Shown here in pieces: positions 1 through 5,181 of a DNA stretch of 5,181 nt. The position numbers were made by a program, and so were the translations under genes. A model generated the notes under the pieces. That model ran no database searches. It was given only the letters and a program-made list of their open reading frames with translations, and was not told where the DNA came from. Position 1 is the first letter of the stretch; the number at the start of each line of letters is the position of its first letter. Source of the DNA: an uncultured Fibrobacter sp. (lineage in GTDB: Bacteria; Fibrobacterota; Fibrobacteria; Fibrobacterales; Fibrobacteraceae); the NCBI GenBank assembly GCA_947306025.1, contig CAMZFJ010000179.1, positions 1-5,181 of the forward strand. Reading direction: 5' to 3'.

Positions 1-1990
1 CTCTCGTTTTTGCGAAGTCTATATTCCCTTGTCCCCATCTGTTTTTACTTACGGAGTGCCATATGGCTCAAGTATTGTGCGGGTAAGCGTTGTCTGGGTG
101 CAGCTTGCTCGGCGCAAGCCAACGCTTGCTTTAGTAAGCCGAGTCCATTCTGAAAAGCCAAATTTTGACGTTCGTTATGCATGCCCGCATGAGTCAGGTT
201 TTGTCTTTACTGAACGTTATATGGAATCGTTGGAATGGATTGCTAAGTATTATGTAAGTACGCCCATGCGTGCTTTGAACGTATTTTGGCCTGCTGATTT
301 TGACAAGTTCCTTGACGCGTTGTTGGCTCAAAAAAACGCTGAACCACGGGGCGAGGCTTTACCGGATAGACTCGAAATGCAGGTCGGTTCGGACTTGCCC
401 CCCTTGACAGACGAACAGCAGACAGCACTAGCCAGTCTTGTTGAAGATTTGGACAAAGAAGGTTTTCGCGGAACGCTTTTGCATGGTGTGACCGGCAGTG
501 GCAAAACGAGAGTTTATCAGGAATTGGTGCGTGAAGCGCTCAAACGAAAAAAACGCGTGTTGATTCTCGTGCCCGAAATTGGGCTTACTCCACAGACGGC
601 TTCGAGGTTCGAAGATTTTTTGAAAGTGCCTGTGGTGGTGCTGCATTCTGCGCTTTCGGCTCCGCAAAAACGTGCAGGCTATGTGGCGGTTCTTGATGGT
701 TCTGCTAAAGTGGTTCTTGGAACGCGCAGTGCAATTCTTTCGCCGTTTGAATTTGATGTTGTTATTATGGACGAAGAACATGATTCTTCGTTTAAACAAC
801 AGGATCCGGCTCCGCGTTATCATACGCGAGACTTGGCTTTCCACTTGGCGCAAAAGCATGGCGCACTTGTTGTGCTTGGCAGTGCAACGCCTTGCCTTGA
901 AACATTCCGCAATGCCAAAGCGGGAAACCTTAAACTCTTGACGCTCAAGAATCGTGCGACCGCAGCACCGCTCCCCGAAGTGACGATTGTCGATATGGGA
1001 AAGGTGCGCCAGCAAAAAGGCGTGCTCATGTCGCCAACTTTGCGTGAAGCGCTTTCGGATTGTATTGCAAGTGGAAATCAGGCGATTATTCTCATGAATC
1101 GCCGTGGTTATTCTAAAATAAGAGTTTGTTCTAAATGTGGTGAAACGCTTTATTGCAAACATTGCCATATCCCGCTTGTTTATCATAAGCAGTACAATGC
1201 GTTGATGTGCCATTATTGCGCAGCGCTTTATCCGGTGAATACGCCGTGCCCGTCATGCGGTGCCGAGACGTATGAATTTGTTGGCGGTGCGATTGAAAAA
1301 CTCGAAGAAGAAATTCAAGAATGGGTGGCCGATGCAAAAGTGATTCGCATGGATCGCGATACGACGCAGAATGTGGGCGCTGTCGAAAAAATCTTGACTT
1401 CGTTTAGGAATCGAGAATACAACATTTTGCTCGGAACGCAGATGGTTGCCAAGGGCCATGATTTTCCGGGCGTAAAACTTGTTGGTGTTGTCGGTGCGGA
1501 TTCTGGATTAGGAATTCCTGATTTTCGTTCTAGCGAAAGACTTTATCAACTGCTAAGCCAAACGGCAGGCCGCGCGGGCCGCGCCGAAAGTGGTGGGCGC
1601 GTATTTATCCAAACGCTCAATCCTACAGAACCCGTGATGCAATTTGCAATTCGCCATGACTTTGATGGCTTTGCCGATTTGGAATCTTCGAATCGCCAGA
1701 TGGCTTTTTATCCGCCGTTCTGCAAACTGGTCGAAATCAGTTGCGGTTCGCGAGATGAATCGCTTCTGCGCAATTCTGTAAATCGCCTTGAAAATATTTT
1801 GCGTAAAGAATCTGCGTTGACGGTGCTTGGACCGGTTGATGCGTTTGTGCCGAAAGTGCAAAATGTATTCTGGGTTAAGCTCTATGTAAAAACGCAAAAT
1901 CTTGCGGTGGTTCGTAAATTGCTTTCGCCCATTTTGAATGCGCCGAAAGCATGGGTGCCTGGTGTCGAAATAAAAGTAGAATTAGAATAA
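1..1990 (+). CDS. priA: Primosomal protein N' (PriA), replication-restart helicase, 5'-truncated by window edge
   Basis: PriA is a cytoplasmic superfamily-2 3'-5' DNA helicase that recognises stalled forks and reloads the replisome. The frame is open from base 2. A TTG at 29 could be read as a start, but the nine codons before it read RFCEVYIPL, which fits the usual PriA N-terminal strand, so the true start lies upstream. Counting residue 1 at that TTG: 3'-DNA-binding domain about 1-88; Walker A GVTGSGKT 153-160; DEEH box 248-251; GSATP 284-288; NRRGY 357-361. Eight zinc-binding cysteines follow at 367, 370, 376, 379, 394, 397, 407 and 410. Then come GTQMVAKGHDFPG 469-481, QTAGRAGR 511-518 and a C-terminal domain beginning near 555. 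Only about 38 residues separate the first domain from the helicase core, against about 100 in E. coli, so the winged-helix domain seems to be missing. No terminator is visible after the stop. Confidence 0.97.
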   Translation, partial: SRFCEVYIPLSPSVFTYGVPYGSSIVRVSVVWVQLARRKPTLALVSRVHSEKPNFDVRYACPHESGFVFTERYMESLEWIAKYYVSTPMRALNVFWPADFDKFLDALLAQKNAEPRGEALPDRLEMQVGSDLPPLTDEQQTALASLVEDLDKEGFRGTLLHGVTGSGKTRVYQELVREALKRKKRVLILVPEIGLTPQTASRFEDFLKVPVVVLHSALSAPQKRAGYVAVLDGSAKVVLGTRSAILSPFEFDVVIMDEEHDSSFKQQDPAPRYHTRDLAFHLAQKHGALVVLGSATPCLETFRNAKAGNLKLLTLKNRATAAPLPEVTIVDMGKVRQQKGVLMSPTLREALSDCIASGNQAIILMNRRGYSKIRVCSKCGETLYCKHCHIPLVYHKQYNALMCHYCAALYPVNTPCPSCGAETYEFVGGAIEKLEEEIQEWVADAKVIRMDRDTTQNVGAVEKILTSFRNREYNILLGTQMVAKGHDFPGVKLVGVVGADSGLGIPDFRSSERLYQLLSQTAGRAGRAESGGRVFIQTLNPTEPVMQFAIRHDFDGFADLESSNRQMAFYPPFCKLVEISCGSRDESLLRNSVNRLENILRKESALTVLGPVDAFVPKVQNVFWVKLYVKTQNLAVVRKLLSPILNAPKAWVPGVEIKVELE

Positions 1991-2011
1991 TTATATTGTA
2001 CAACGTATAAT
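1983..2011 (+). promoter_or_regulatory. Possible promoter of the 2036 gene
   Basis: A perfect TATAAT lies at 2006-2011, and transcription from it would begin near 2018, leaving a leader of about 18 bases that contains the AGGAGG. The hexamer 17 bases upstream, TAGAAT at 1983-1988, is a poor -35 box and lies in the last codons of priA. An 8-bp palindrome, TTGTACAA, occupies 1996-2003 in the spacer. The gene could instead be co-transcribed with priA, since no terminator separates them. Confidence 0.4.
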
Positions 2012-2025
2012 TTGTAATTGTTTAT

Positions 2026-2031
2026 AGGAGG
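2026..2031 (+). promoter_or_regulatory. Ribosome-binding site AGGAGG that fixes the start at 2036
   Basis: AGGAGG ends four bases before the ATG at 2036. An in-frame TTG at 2018 would lie upstream of this site and would add six residues in front of an otherwise well-formed signal peptide. The ATG is therefore preferred. Confidence 0.8.
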
Positions 2032-2035
2032 AGTT

Positions 2036-2590
2036 ATGCGCTTGCTTATATTTTCGATTGTTTTCTTGTTTATGCTTGCTAATGCATCTTTTGCACAAAG
2101 CGTTTGGGATAGCTATTCGCCAAAGTCTTCTACGCCAACCGAAGATGAGGAACAAGGGTATTCTAAAAAGGAATCTGCGTATACACTGGAAAAAGCTAAA
2201 ATAGAGTATTCATTAGGTAGTTGGTATATCGGTAACAGAAAAGCTTCTGAACGTGAAGTCGAAACGTTGGTAAGAACGAATCCGGAAGCTGCTGAAGAAT
2301 TGAGTACAGGAAAGCGTCTTTACAGTCGTGGCTTGGTTTTAGCTGCTGTTGGCGGAGCTGCAATTGGTTGGGGTGGCGTTGCTTGGAATCATGGTGATTC
2401 TTATGGCATGCCGCTTACGATCGGAGGCATTGGCGTTGCCGCTGTCGCTATTGTTCTCGGTGGAATTTCGGGAAGTTATACGAACTCCGCTGTTGAAATC
2501 TACAATAAGAGTATAGGTTACGATACAAGTCTACAAATAAAAATTGTTCCGACCCAACAGGGCGGAACAGCATTAGCTTTAGCTTTTTAG
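2036..2590 (+). CDS. Small envelope protein with signal peptide and two membrane segments, function unknown
   Basis: The 184-residue product starts with a signal peptide (MRLLIFSIVFLFMLANASFA), with likely cleavage after Ala20 (ASFA-QS), so it is exported. A polar, acidic stretch follows (about 21-60). Then comes a segment with WYIGNRKASEREVETLV and NPEAAEEL (about 63-90). Two glycine- and alanine-rich hydrophobic segments lie at about 98-117 and 125-146, followed by NSAVEIYN at 150-157. The tail is strand-like and ends in Phe (ALALAF). From memory, this order (short 'A..E...L...NPEA' helix, two glycine-rich helices, an A-x-x-x-YN motif, an amphipathic tail) recurs in uncharacterised Bacteroidota and Fibrobacterota envelope proteins. 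No enzymatic motif is visible. The membrane segments could form a glycine-zipper hairpin; this is inferred from composition only. The last codons also contain a hairpin that probably terminates the converging gene. Confidence 0.85.
   Translation: MRLLIFSIVFLFMLANASFAQSVWDSYSPKSSTPTEDEEQGYSKKESAYTLEKAKIEYSLGSWYIGNRKASEREVETLVRTNPEAAEELSTGKRLYSRGLVLAAVGGAAIGWGGVAWNHGDSYGMPLTIGGIGVAAVAIVLGGISGSYTNSAVEIYNKSIGYDTSLQIKIVPTQQGGTALALAF
2535..2569 (-). terminator. Rho-independent terminator for the minus-strand membrane protein gene
   Basis: The arms TGTTCCG (2545-2551) and CGGAACA (2563-2569) pair perfectly. They enclose CCC/GGG pairs with a single bulged A and an AACA loop, giving about ten base pairs. 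Read on the minus strand, the hairpin is followed at once by ATTTTTATTT (2544 down to 2535), the T tract expected of an intrinsic terminator. It begins about 31 bases past the stop codon of the 2600-3283 gene. On the plus strand the following bases are less T-rich, so plus-strand termination is less likely. Confidence 0.75.
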
Positions 2591-2599
2591 TTGAGTGTC

Positions 2600-3283
2600 T
2601 TATTTATCTGCAAATAATCCGAAAATTTGTCCTTTCACGAGCCAACTGATGCCGAAAAATGTGAGCGCAATGGCTTCGATAACGAATATTTTTGCGGGAA
2701 AATCGAATGGTATAATCAATAGAGGAAGTGTACAGAACATTCCGATTCCGCAGACTTTATAAATAAAATTTCTGATGTGCTTTTGTCTAGTGTTGCTTTC
2801 GCCAAGAGTAAATAGGAACATACTGTTGATTGCCAAAAGCAAAAAGAATATGACAGCCGCTGCCGTGTGGATGATGTCTGAAATGCGGATGGGTAATTGG
2901 AAAAATCCGACGATGTTGCCAACGGTTTTTTCTGCAACGGAGCATTCGCAGGGGAATAAGACAATCATCAATCCAAAAATGCCGGATATCGTCGTGACGA
3001 GTTCGTCTTTTTTATCGTAGCCCTTGTAGCACATTAGTACGATTGATGCGGTTGTTAAAATGCCTGCCATTGCGGGGGTTAAGTAATAAGTAGCAGAAAT
3101 CGACAACGTGTACCAAAAATCTTTTGGAATAATGTTAGGATTGGCATTGGCGACAATGACTGCTCCAATCAAGGCTATCCAAGGGAGTATCATTCCAAGG
3201 AAACCTGCAAAGTTACGGATTCTTTTTAACCAAGATTCTGCGCATTGTTTTGTGATGTTGATTTCGTTTTCACATTCGCCCAT
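2600..3283 (-). CDS. Six-helix integral membrane protein, function unknown
   Basis: The 227-residue product is mostly hydrophobic. Segments are visible at about 27-46, 66-86, 96-112, 138-158, 173-193 and 198-217. The N-terminus is cytosolic-looking (MGECENEIN and a basic KRIRN just before helix 1), and there is no cleavable signal peptide. A polar loop with GYDKKDE sits between helices 2 and 3. LFPCECS closes helix 3, and SDIIHTAAAVIFF opens helix 4. The polar His139 at the membrane edge and the CEC pair (112 and 114) are the only candidate functional residues. I do not recognise a named family; it has the feel of uncharacterised six-helix inner-membrane proteins with an 'IH..AA..FF' helix. 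The start is supported by AAAGG at 3294-3290, six bases before the ATG. It converges with the upstream plus-strand gene across a 9-base gap and appears to have its own promoter and terminator. Confidence 0.85.
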   Translation of the reverse strand: MGECENEINITKQCAESWLKRIRNFAGFLGMILPWIALIGAVIVANANPNIIPKDFWYTLSISATYYLTPAMAGILTTASIVLMCYKGYDKKDELVTTISGIFGLMIVLFPCECSVAEKTVGNIVGFFQLPIRISDIIHTAAAVIFFLLLAINSMFLFTLGESNTRQKHIRNFIYKVCGIGMFCTLPLLIIPFDFPAKIFVIEAIALTFFGISWLVKGQIFGLFADK

Positions 3284-3320
3284 AGAAGACCTTTAAAAAT
3301 GGTTTAAAATATTTTCCCCT

Positions 3321-3326
3321 AATATA
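3321..3326 (-). promoter_or_regulatory. Probable -10 box for the membrane protein gene
   Basis: TATATT on the minus strand (3326 to 3321) would place the transcription start near 3314. That leaves a leader of about 31 bases containing the AAAGG ribosome-binding site. No good -35 box is seen: the 16-17-base positions give GTGCAA or TGTGCA. The same TATATT element precedes the lipoprotein gene at 4837. Confidence 0.45.
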
Positions 3327-3385
3327 CGTTATTTGCTCTAAGTTGCACATGTCATAACTAAGAAACGAAATTGAAATCATTGCTG

Positions 3386-4321
3386 TTAAAACAGATCTAG
3401 CGTGCTGTCCAAGTAAATTTCTTCTCGGACTTTGAGTTGATACTCTGGTTTGGTCATGTAGTAAAGCAAGAATTCCAAGATGATGGCGCTGCCGAGGCTG
3501 CGGCCTTCAATTTTAAAATGGCTAAATCCGGCGGGGGTATAGATGTTTTGAATGTCTTCGATTCCGATGAAACCGGGATTCTTCATAGCATCGGAAAAGC
3601 GGTAACCTCTTTGAGTGTTCGGCGAAACGCAAACATGGTCTTCGCATTTTTCGCCGAGGTTCTTTAGGCTCACGTTCTCGTAGCATTTTTTACGGTCGGG
3701 GCATCCGAAAAAGCAGCACTCGTTGCATAAGAATTCGACCTTTTGCTTTTGTGCTTGCGACAAGGCGTTCAGTTTGGTAAACTGTTTGTTCAATCTAAAA
3801 TCTGGTACAACGTAACTGAATTCATTGCGGTTCAGTTCTTCTTCGAATTGCTTGAAGTCTGTCAGCACTTTCGTTGTCGAAGAGACGAAATAAAAATCGG
3901 GGTACTTTGCCTTGATGTAATTGAGCAACAAATCGGAATGGACTATGATGCCGTTTTGGACTGCGCCATTTTTGCTTGAGACTTGCTTTGCGTAGTTCTT
4001 GCTTGCGGATGTGTTCGCGAACATTTCGCACAATGCATTGCATTTCTTGTCGGCAAGATGTTCTTCTCGAAGTAAGGAATTGCTGAAGGTCAATCGTGCA
4101 GAAATGTTGTATTCTTTCATGAGGGCTGCAACGGCCTTCGGAGATGCATCGCCAAAGCCGACGCGCCCGCCTCCCCATAAGCAGTCGTTGGGCGCGCCGT
4201 ATATTGAACCGATTTCGCACCAATCGTAAAAATATTCCCGGTGCTCGCGGAATAGCGGCAAAAAGACTTTGTAAAGCTCGTAAAATTCAAATAGTCCGGG
4301 TAGGTGGTAGAAAATACTCAT
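3386..4321 (-). CDS. Divergent U32-family-like protein, probable TIM barrel with Fe-S cysteines
   Basis: The 311-residue soluble protein has no signal peptide. The motif FKIEGR at 269-274, preceded by a 'GIEDIQNIY.PAGF' helix, matches the hallmark of the U32 'peptidase' family, whose members include RlhA, TrhP and the UbiU/UbiV pair. Alternating strand and helix units such as GIIVHSDLLLNYIKAKYPDF and VSSTTKVL (124-153) fit a TIM barrel. A cysteine cluster at 199, 202, 203, 207, 213, 226 and 231 (CNECCFFGC, then KKC, KCEDHVC) resembles the Fe-S ligands of U32 proteins, but with different spacing. Other cysteines are at 35, 47, 94 and 98. The protein is shorter than most U32 members. Known U32 proteins act mainly in RNA or quinone hydroxylation rather than proteolysis; the substrate here cannot be told. 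It follows the lipoprotein gene by 21 bases in the same frame, with no clear ribosome-binding site. The ATG at 4321 is the only ATG before the upstream in-frame stop that leaves the conserved-looking N-terminus intact. Confidence 0.85.
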   Translation of the reverse strand: MSIFYHLPGLFEFYELYKVFLPLFREHREYFYDWCEIGSIYGAPNDCLWGGGRVGFGDASPKAVAALMKEYNISARLTFSNSLLREEHLADKKCNALCEMFANTSASKNYAKQVSSKNGAVQNGIIVHSDLLLNYIKAKYPDFYFVSSTTKVLTDFKQFEEELNRNEFSYVVPDFRLNKQFTKLNALSQAQKQKVEFLCNECCFFGCPDRKKCYENVSLKNLGEKCEDHVCVSPNTQRGYRFSDAMKNPGFIGIEDIQNIYTPAGFSHFKIEGRSLGSAIILEFLLYYMTKPEYQLKVREEIYLDSTLDLF

Positions 4322-4342
4322 TTCAGTATCTGTCGTATGGCA

Positions 4343-4837
4343 TTAGGGATTGTTCGTCAAGTGGTCAAAATCAACGCACCATGAATGAGGGCACTGCTTA
4401 GAGTCGCTTGGAGTTCCGATATTATATTTTTTATTGTCTTCCAGTGTCGTGACTTCTAAATAGATGTCGTCAAAGAAGATCCCTCTATCACGGATTTCTT
4501 GAATTTGTGCTCGTTTGATTACTTTCCCGTCAACAAGCCATTCGATTATACAGGGTTCCAAGGTGCAACTTGTGTTGATGAAAAAATTGGACGAAAAATG
4601 GTTCCCGTTTTGATATATTTGGTTGTTTAAATAATCTTCATTTTGGGGGGCTTTTGTTTTTTCGAAAACAAATCTTTCTGATTCTGTAGAATCAGGACTC
4701 GCCAATCTCATTTGTAAATCTTGATTAGAATCAAGGTTGTCAATTGTTCCGCGAAATCCTACACTGCAAAATGCGCATGGTGCCTCAAAAATGCATCCGG
4801 TTAGAAATAAGAGCGAAAACAATAGTATAACGAACAT
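4343..4837 (-). CDS. Small cysteine-rich lipoprotein, function unknown
   Basis: The 164-residue product starts with a short lipoprotein signal peptide with lipobox LTGC, so Cys15 would be lipidated after signal peptidase II cleavage. The following residue is Ile, not Asp, which under the E. coli rule favours sorting to the outer membrane. The signal n-region has no Lys or Arg, which is unusual. The mature part is polar and has three cysteine pairs, 21/24, 91/96 and 149/154, which could form disulfides in the periplasm. The middle section (about 85-135) looks like beta strands, for example SCTLEPCIIEWLVDGKVI. I recognise no family. An in-frame TAA lies two codons before the ATG, so no longer N-terminus is possible. 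No ribosome-binding site lies at a normal distance: AAGG is 12 bases upstream. It is probably the first gene of a unit with the U32-like gene. Confidence 0.8.
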   Translation of the reverse strand: MFVILLFSLLFLTGCIFEAPCAFCSVGFRGTIDNLDSNQDLQMRLASPDSTESERFVFEKTKAPQNEDYLNNQIYQNGNHFSSNFFINTSCTLEPCIIEWLVDGKVIKRAQIQEIRDRGIFFDDIYLEVTTLEDNKKYNIGTPSDSKQCPHSWCVDFDHLTNNP

Positions 4838-4843
4838 GCTTTA

Positions 4844-4849
4844 AATATA
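4844..4849 (-). promoter_or_regulatory. -10 box directly in front of the lipoprotein start codon
   Basis: TATATT (4849 to 4844 on the minus strand) is followed by six bases and then the ATG. With normal sigma-70 geometry the first transcribed base would be the A of ATG, giving a leaderless mRNA. The upstream DNA is very AT-rich. The best -35 candidate, TTCAAA, is 19 bases away and weak. Confidence 0.45.
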
Positions 4850-4930
4850 CCTTAATTTTAGTTGTTTTTTTGAAAAAGTAATCTTGAGAAAGATATTTGA
4901 ATTAGGAAATTTTTTTAGAAAATCTGAAAT

Positions 4931-4945
4931 TGTCATAATATGACA
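4931..4945 (+). promoter_or_regulatory. Operator-like inverted repeat
   Basis: TGTCAT (4931-4936) and ATGACA (4940-4945) are perfect inverted repeats around AAT. Fifteen bp with two 6-bp half-sites about one helical turn apart fits a site for a dimeric helix-turn-helix regulator. Its right arm is also the -35 hexamer of the promoter for the 4994 gene, so binding there would be expected to block RNA polymerase. No regulator gene lies in the window. Confidence 0.5.
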
Positions 4946-4968
4946 TTACTAAAATCTAAGTTTACATT
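4940..4968 (+). promoter_or_regulatory. Promoter of the 4994 gene
   Basis: The -35 box ATGACA (4940-4945, five of six to TTGACA) and the -10 box TACATT (4963-4968) are separated by exactly 17 bases. Transcription would start near 4975, giving a leader of about 19 bases that contains the strong ribosome-binding site. The AT-rich stretch upstream (4850-4925) could act as an UP element. Confidence 0.55.
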
Positions 4969-4979
4969 GTAACCCTCAG

Positions 4980-4987
4980 AAAGGAGG
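4980..4987 (+). promoter_or_regulatory. Strong ribosome-binding site AAAGGAGG
   Basis: AAAGGAGG ends six bases before the ATG at 4994, an ideal match and spacing. It is the best ribosome-binding site in the window and fixes the start of the last gene. Confidence 0.85.
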
Positions 4988-4993
4988 CCTACA

Positions 4994-5181
4994 ATGGCAA
5001 ATGAAATGTTTTATGTCAAGGTTGAAACGCCCCAAAACGCTACTGTTTACGCATTTTCTCGTAGTGTAACGGGTATTCTCGATTATGCGGGTACGGCCCC
5101 TGCTGCAGAATATGAATTTTCGCACATGCAGTGCGTTGATGGAAGTGCTTATTTCACGCCTTCTTGGTACATGTACTTGCC
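4994..5181 (+). CDS. Start of an unrecognised gene, 3'-truncated by window edge
   Basis: The frame stays open from ATG 4994 to the window end, giving 62 complete codons. The product begins MANEMFYVKVETPQNATVYA and continues through SRSVTGILDYAGTAPAAEYEFSHM to a CVDGSAYFTPSWYMYL segment. There is no signal peptide or membrane segment, so the visible part looks cytoplasmic. It is rich in Tyr, Phe and Ala and reads like short beta strands. I do not recognise a family. Support for it being real comes from the strong ribosome-binding site, the promoter at correct spacing and the absence of stops. It is divergent from the lipoprotein gene and may share regulation with it. Confidence 0.75.
   Translation, partial: MANEMFYVKVETPQNATVYAFSRSVTGILDYAGTAPAAEYEFSHMQCVDGSAYFTPSWYMYL

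Noticed and set aside
428..1213. A 261-codon open frame on the minus strand inside priA
   Set aside because: It lies fully antisense to the conserved helicase core. Its translation is rich in Arg, His, Phe and Asn, as expected from reverse reading of a biased coding strand, and it has no ribosome-binding site or family motif.
1553..1897. A 114-codon open frame on the minus strand at the 3' end of priA
   Set aside because: It is a shadow of the PriA C-terminal domain. The composition (many Arg, His, Phe) is typical of antisense translation.
2018..2035. TTG at 2018 as the start of the small envelope protein
   Set aside because: The AGGAGG site lies downstream of it and directly in front of the ATG at 2036, and the signal peptide is well formed from that ATG.
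3350..3358. TGTCATAAC resembling half of the 4931-4945 operator, upstream of the membrane protein gene
   Set aside because: Only one half-site is present and it is not placed at a good distance from the TATATT box. A chance match in AT-rich DNA is more likely.
3381..3395. CTGTT-AA-AACAG inverted repeat at the stop of the U32-like gene, considered as a terminator
   Set aside because: The loop is too small, the stem is short and AT-rich, and no T tract follows on the minus strand.
3822..4223. A 133-codon open frame on the same strand as the U32-like gene, in another frame
   Set aside because: The translation is dominated by Arg and short low-complexity runs, while the overlapping frame has clear conserved motifs.
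4838..4930. AT-rich stretch considered for a small RNA or origin
   Set aside because: No stable hairpin with a T tract, no iterated repeats and no DnaA-box cluster are seen. It is adequately explained as a divergent promoter region.

Overview
The window is a chromosomal stretch from a moderate-GC Gram-negative-type bacterium. The best guess is Fibrobacter or a relative (Fibrobacterota/Bacteroidota side). The clues are a Lol-type lipoprotein signal, a small envelope protein of a style common in those phyla, -10 elements resembling TATATT, and a codon mix that is neither very AT-rich nor very GC-rich. This placement is an inference from style, not a database result.

Layout. Positions 1-1990 (+) hold the 3' part of priA, the primosomal replication-restart helicase. 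Its reading frame is open to the left edge, so its true start lies outside the window. The helicase motifs and all eight zinc-binding cysteines are intact, but the winged-helix domain known from E. coli PriA appears to be missing. At 2036-2590 (+) is a small signal-peptide-bearing membrane/envelope protein. It is convergent, with a 9-base gap, to a six-helix membrane protein at 2600-3283 (-). The likely terminator of that minus-strand gene lies inside the last codons of the plus-strand gene.

Positions 3386-4837 (-) appear to be a two-gene unit. The first gene encodes a small cysteine-rich lipoprotein (4343-4837). The second, 21 bases downstream, encodes a 311-residue protein (3386-4321) that looks like a divergent relative of the U32 'peptidase' family: cysteine-rich, probably Fe-S binding, with an FKIEGR motif near the C-terminus. 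The lipoprotein start sits exactly where transcription from a TATATT -10 box should begin, so its mRNA may be leaderless. The second gene has no clear ribosome-binding site and may be translated by coupling.

Positions 4838-4993 are an AT-rich divergent intergenic region. It carries a 15-bp inverted repeat overlapping a -35 box, then a -10 box and a strong ribosome-binding site for an unrecognised gene that begins at 4994 and runs off the right edge.

Apart from priA, which is housekeeping, the genes are poorly characterised envelope or accessory genes. I see no RNA genes, CRISPR arrays, insertion sequences or phage genes. I see no convincing multi-gene novel system. The strongest leads are the U32-like protein with its lipoprotein partner, the reduced PriA, and the operator-like dyad at the right end.
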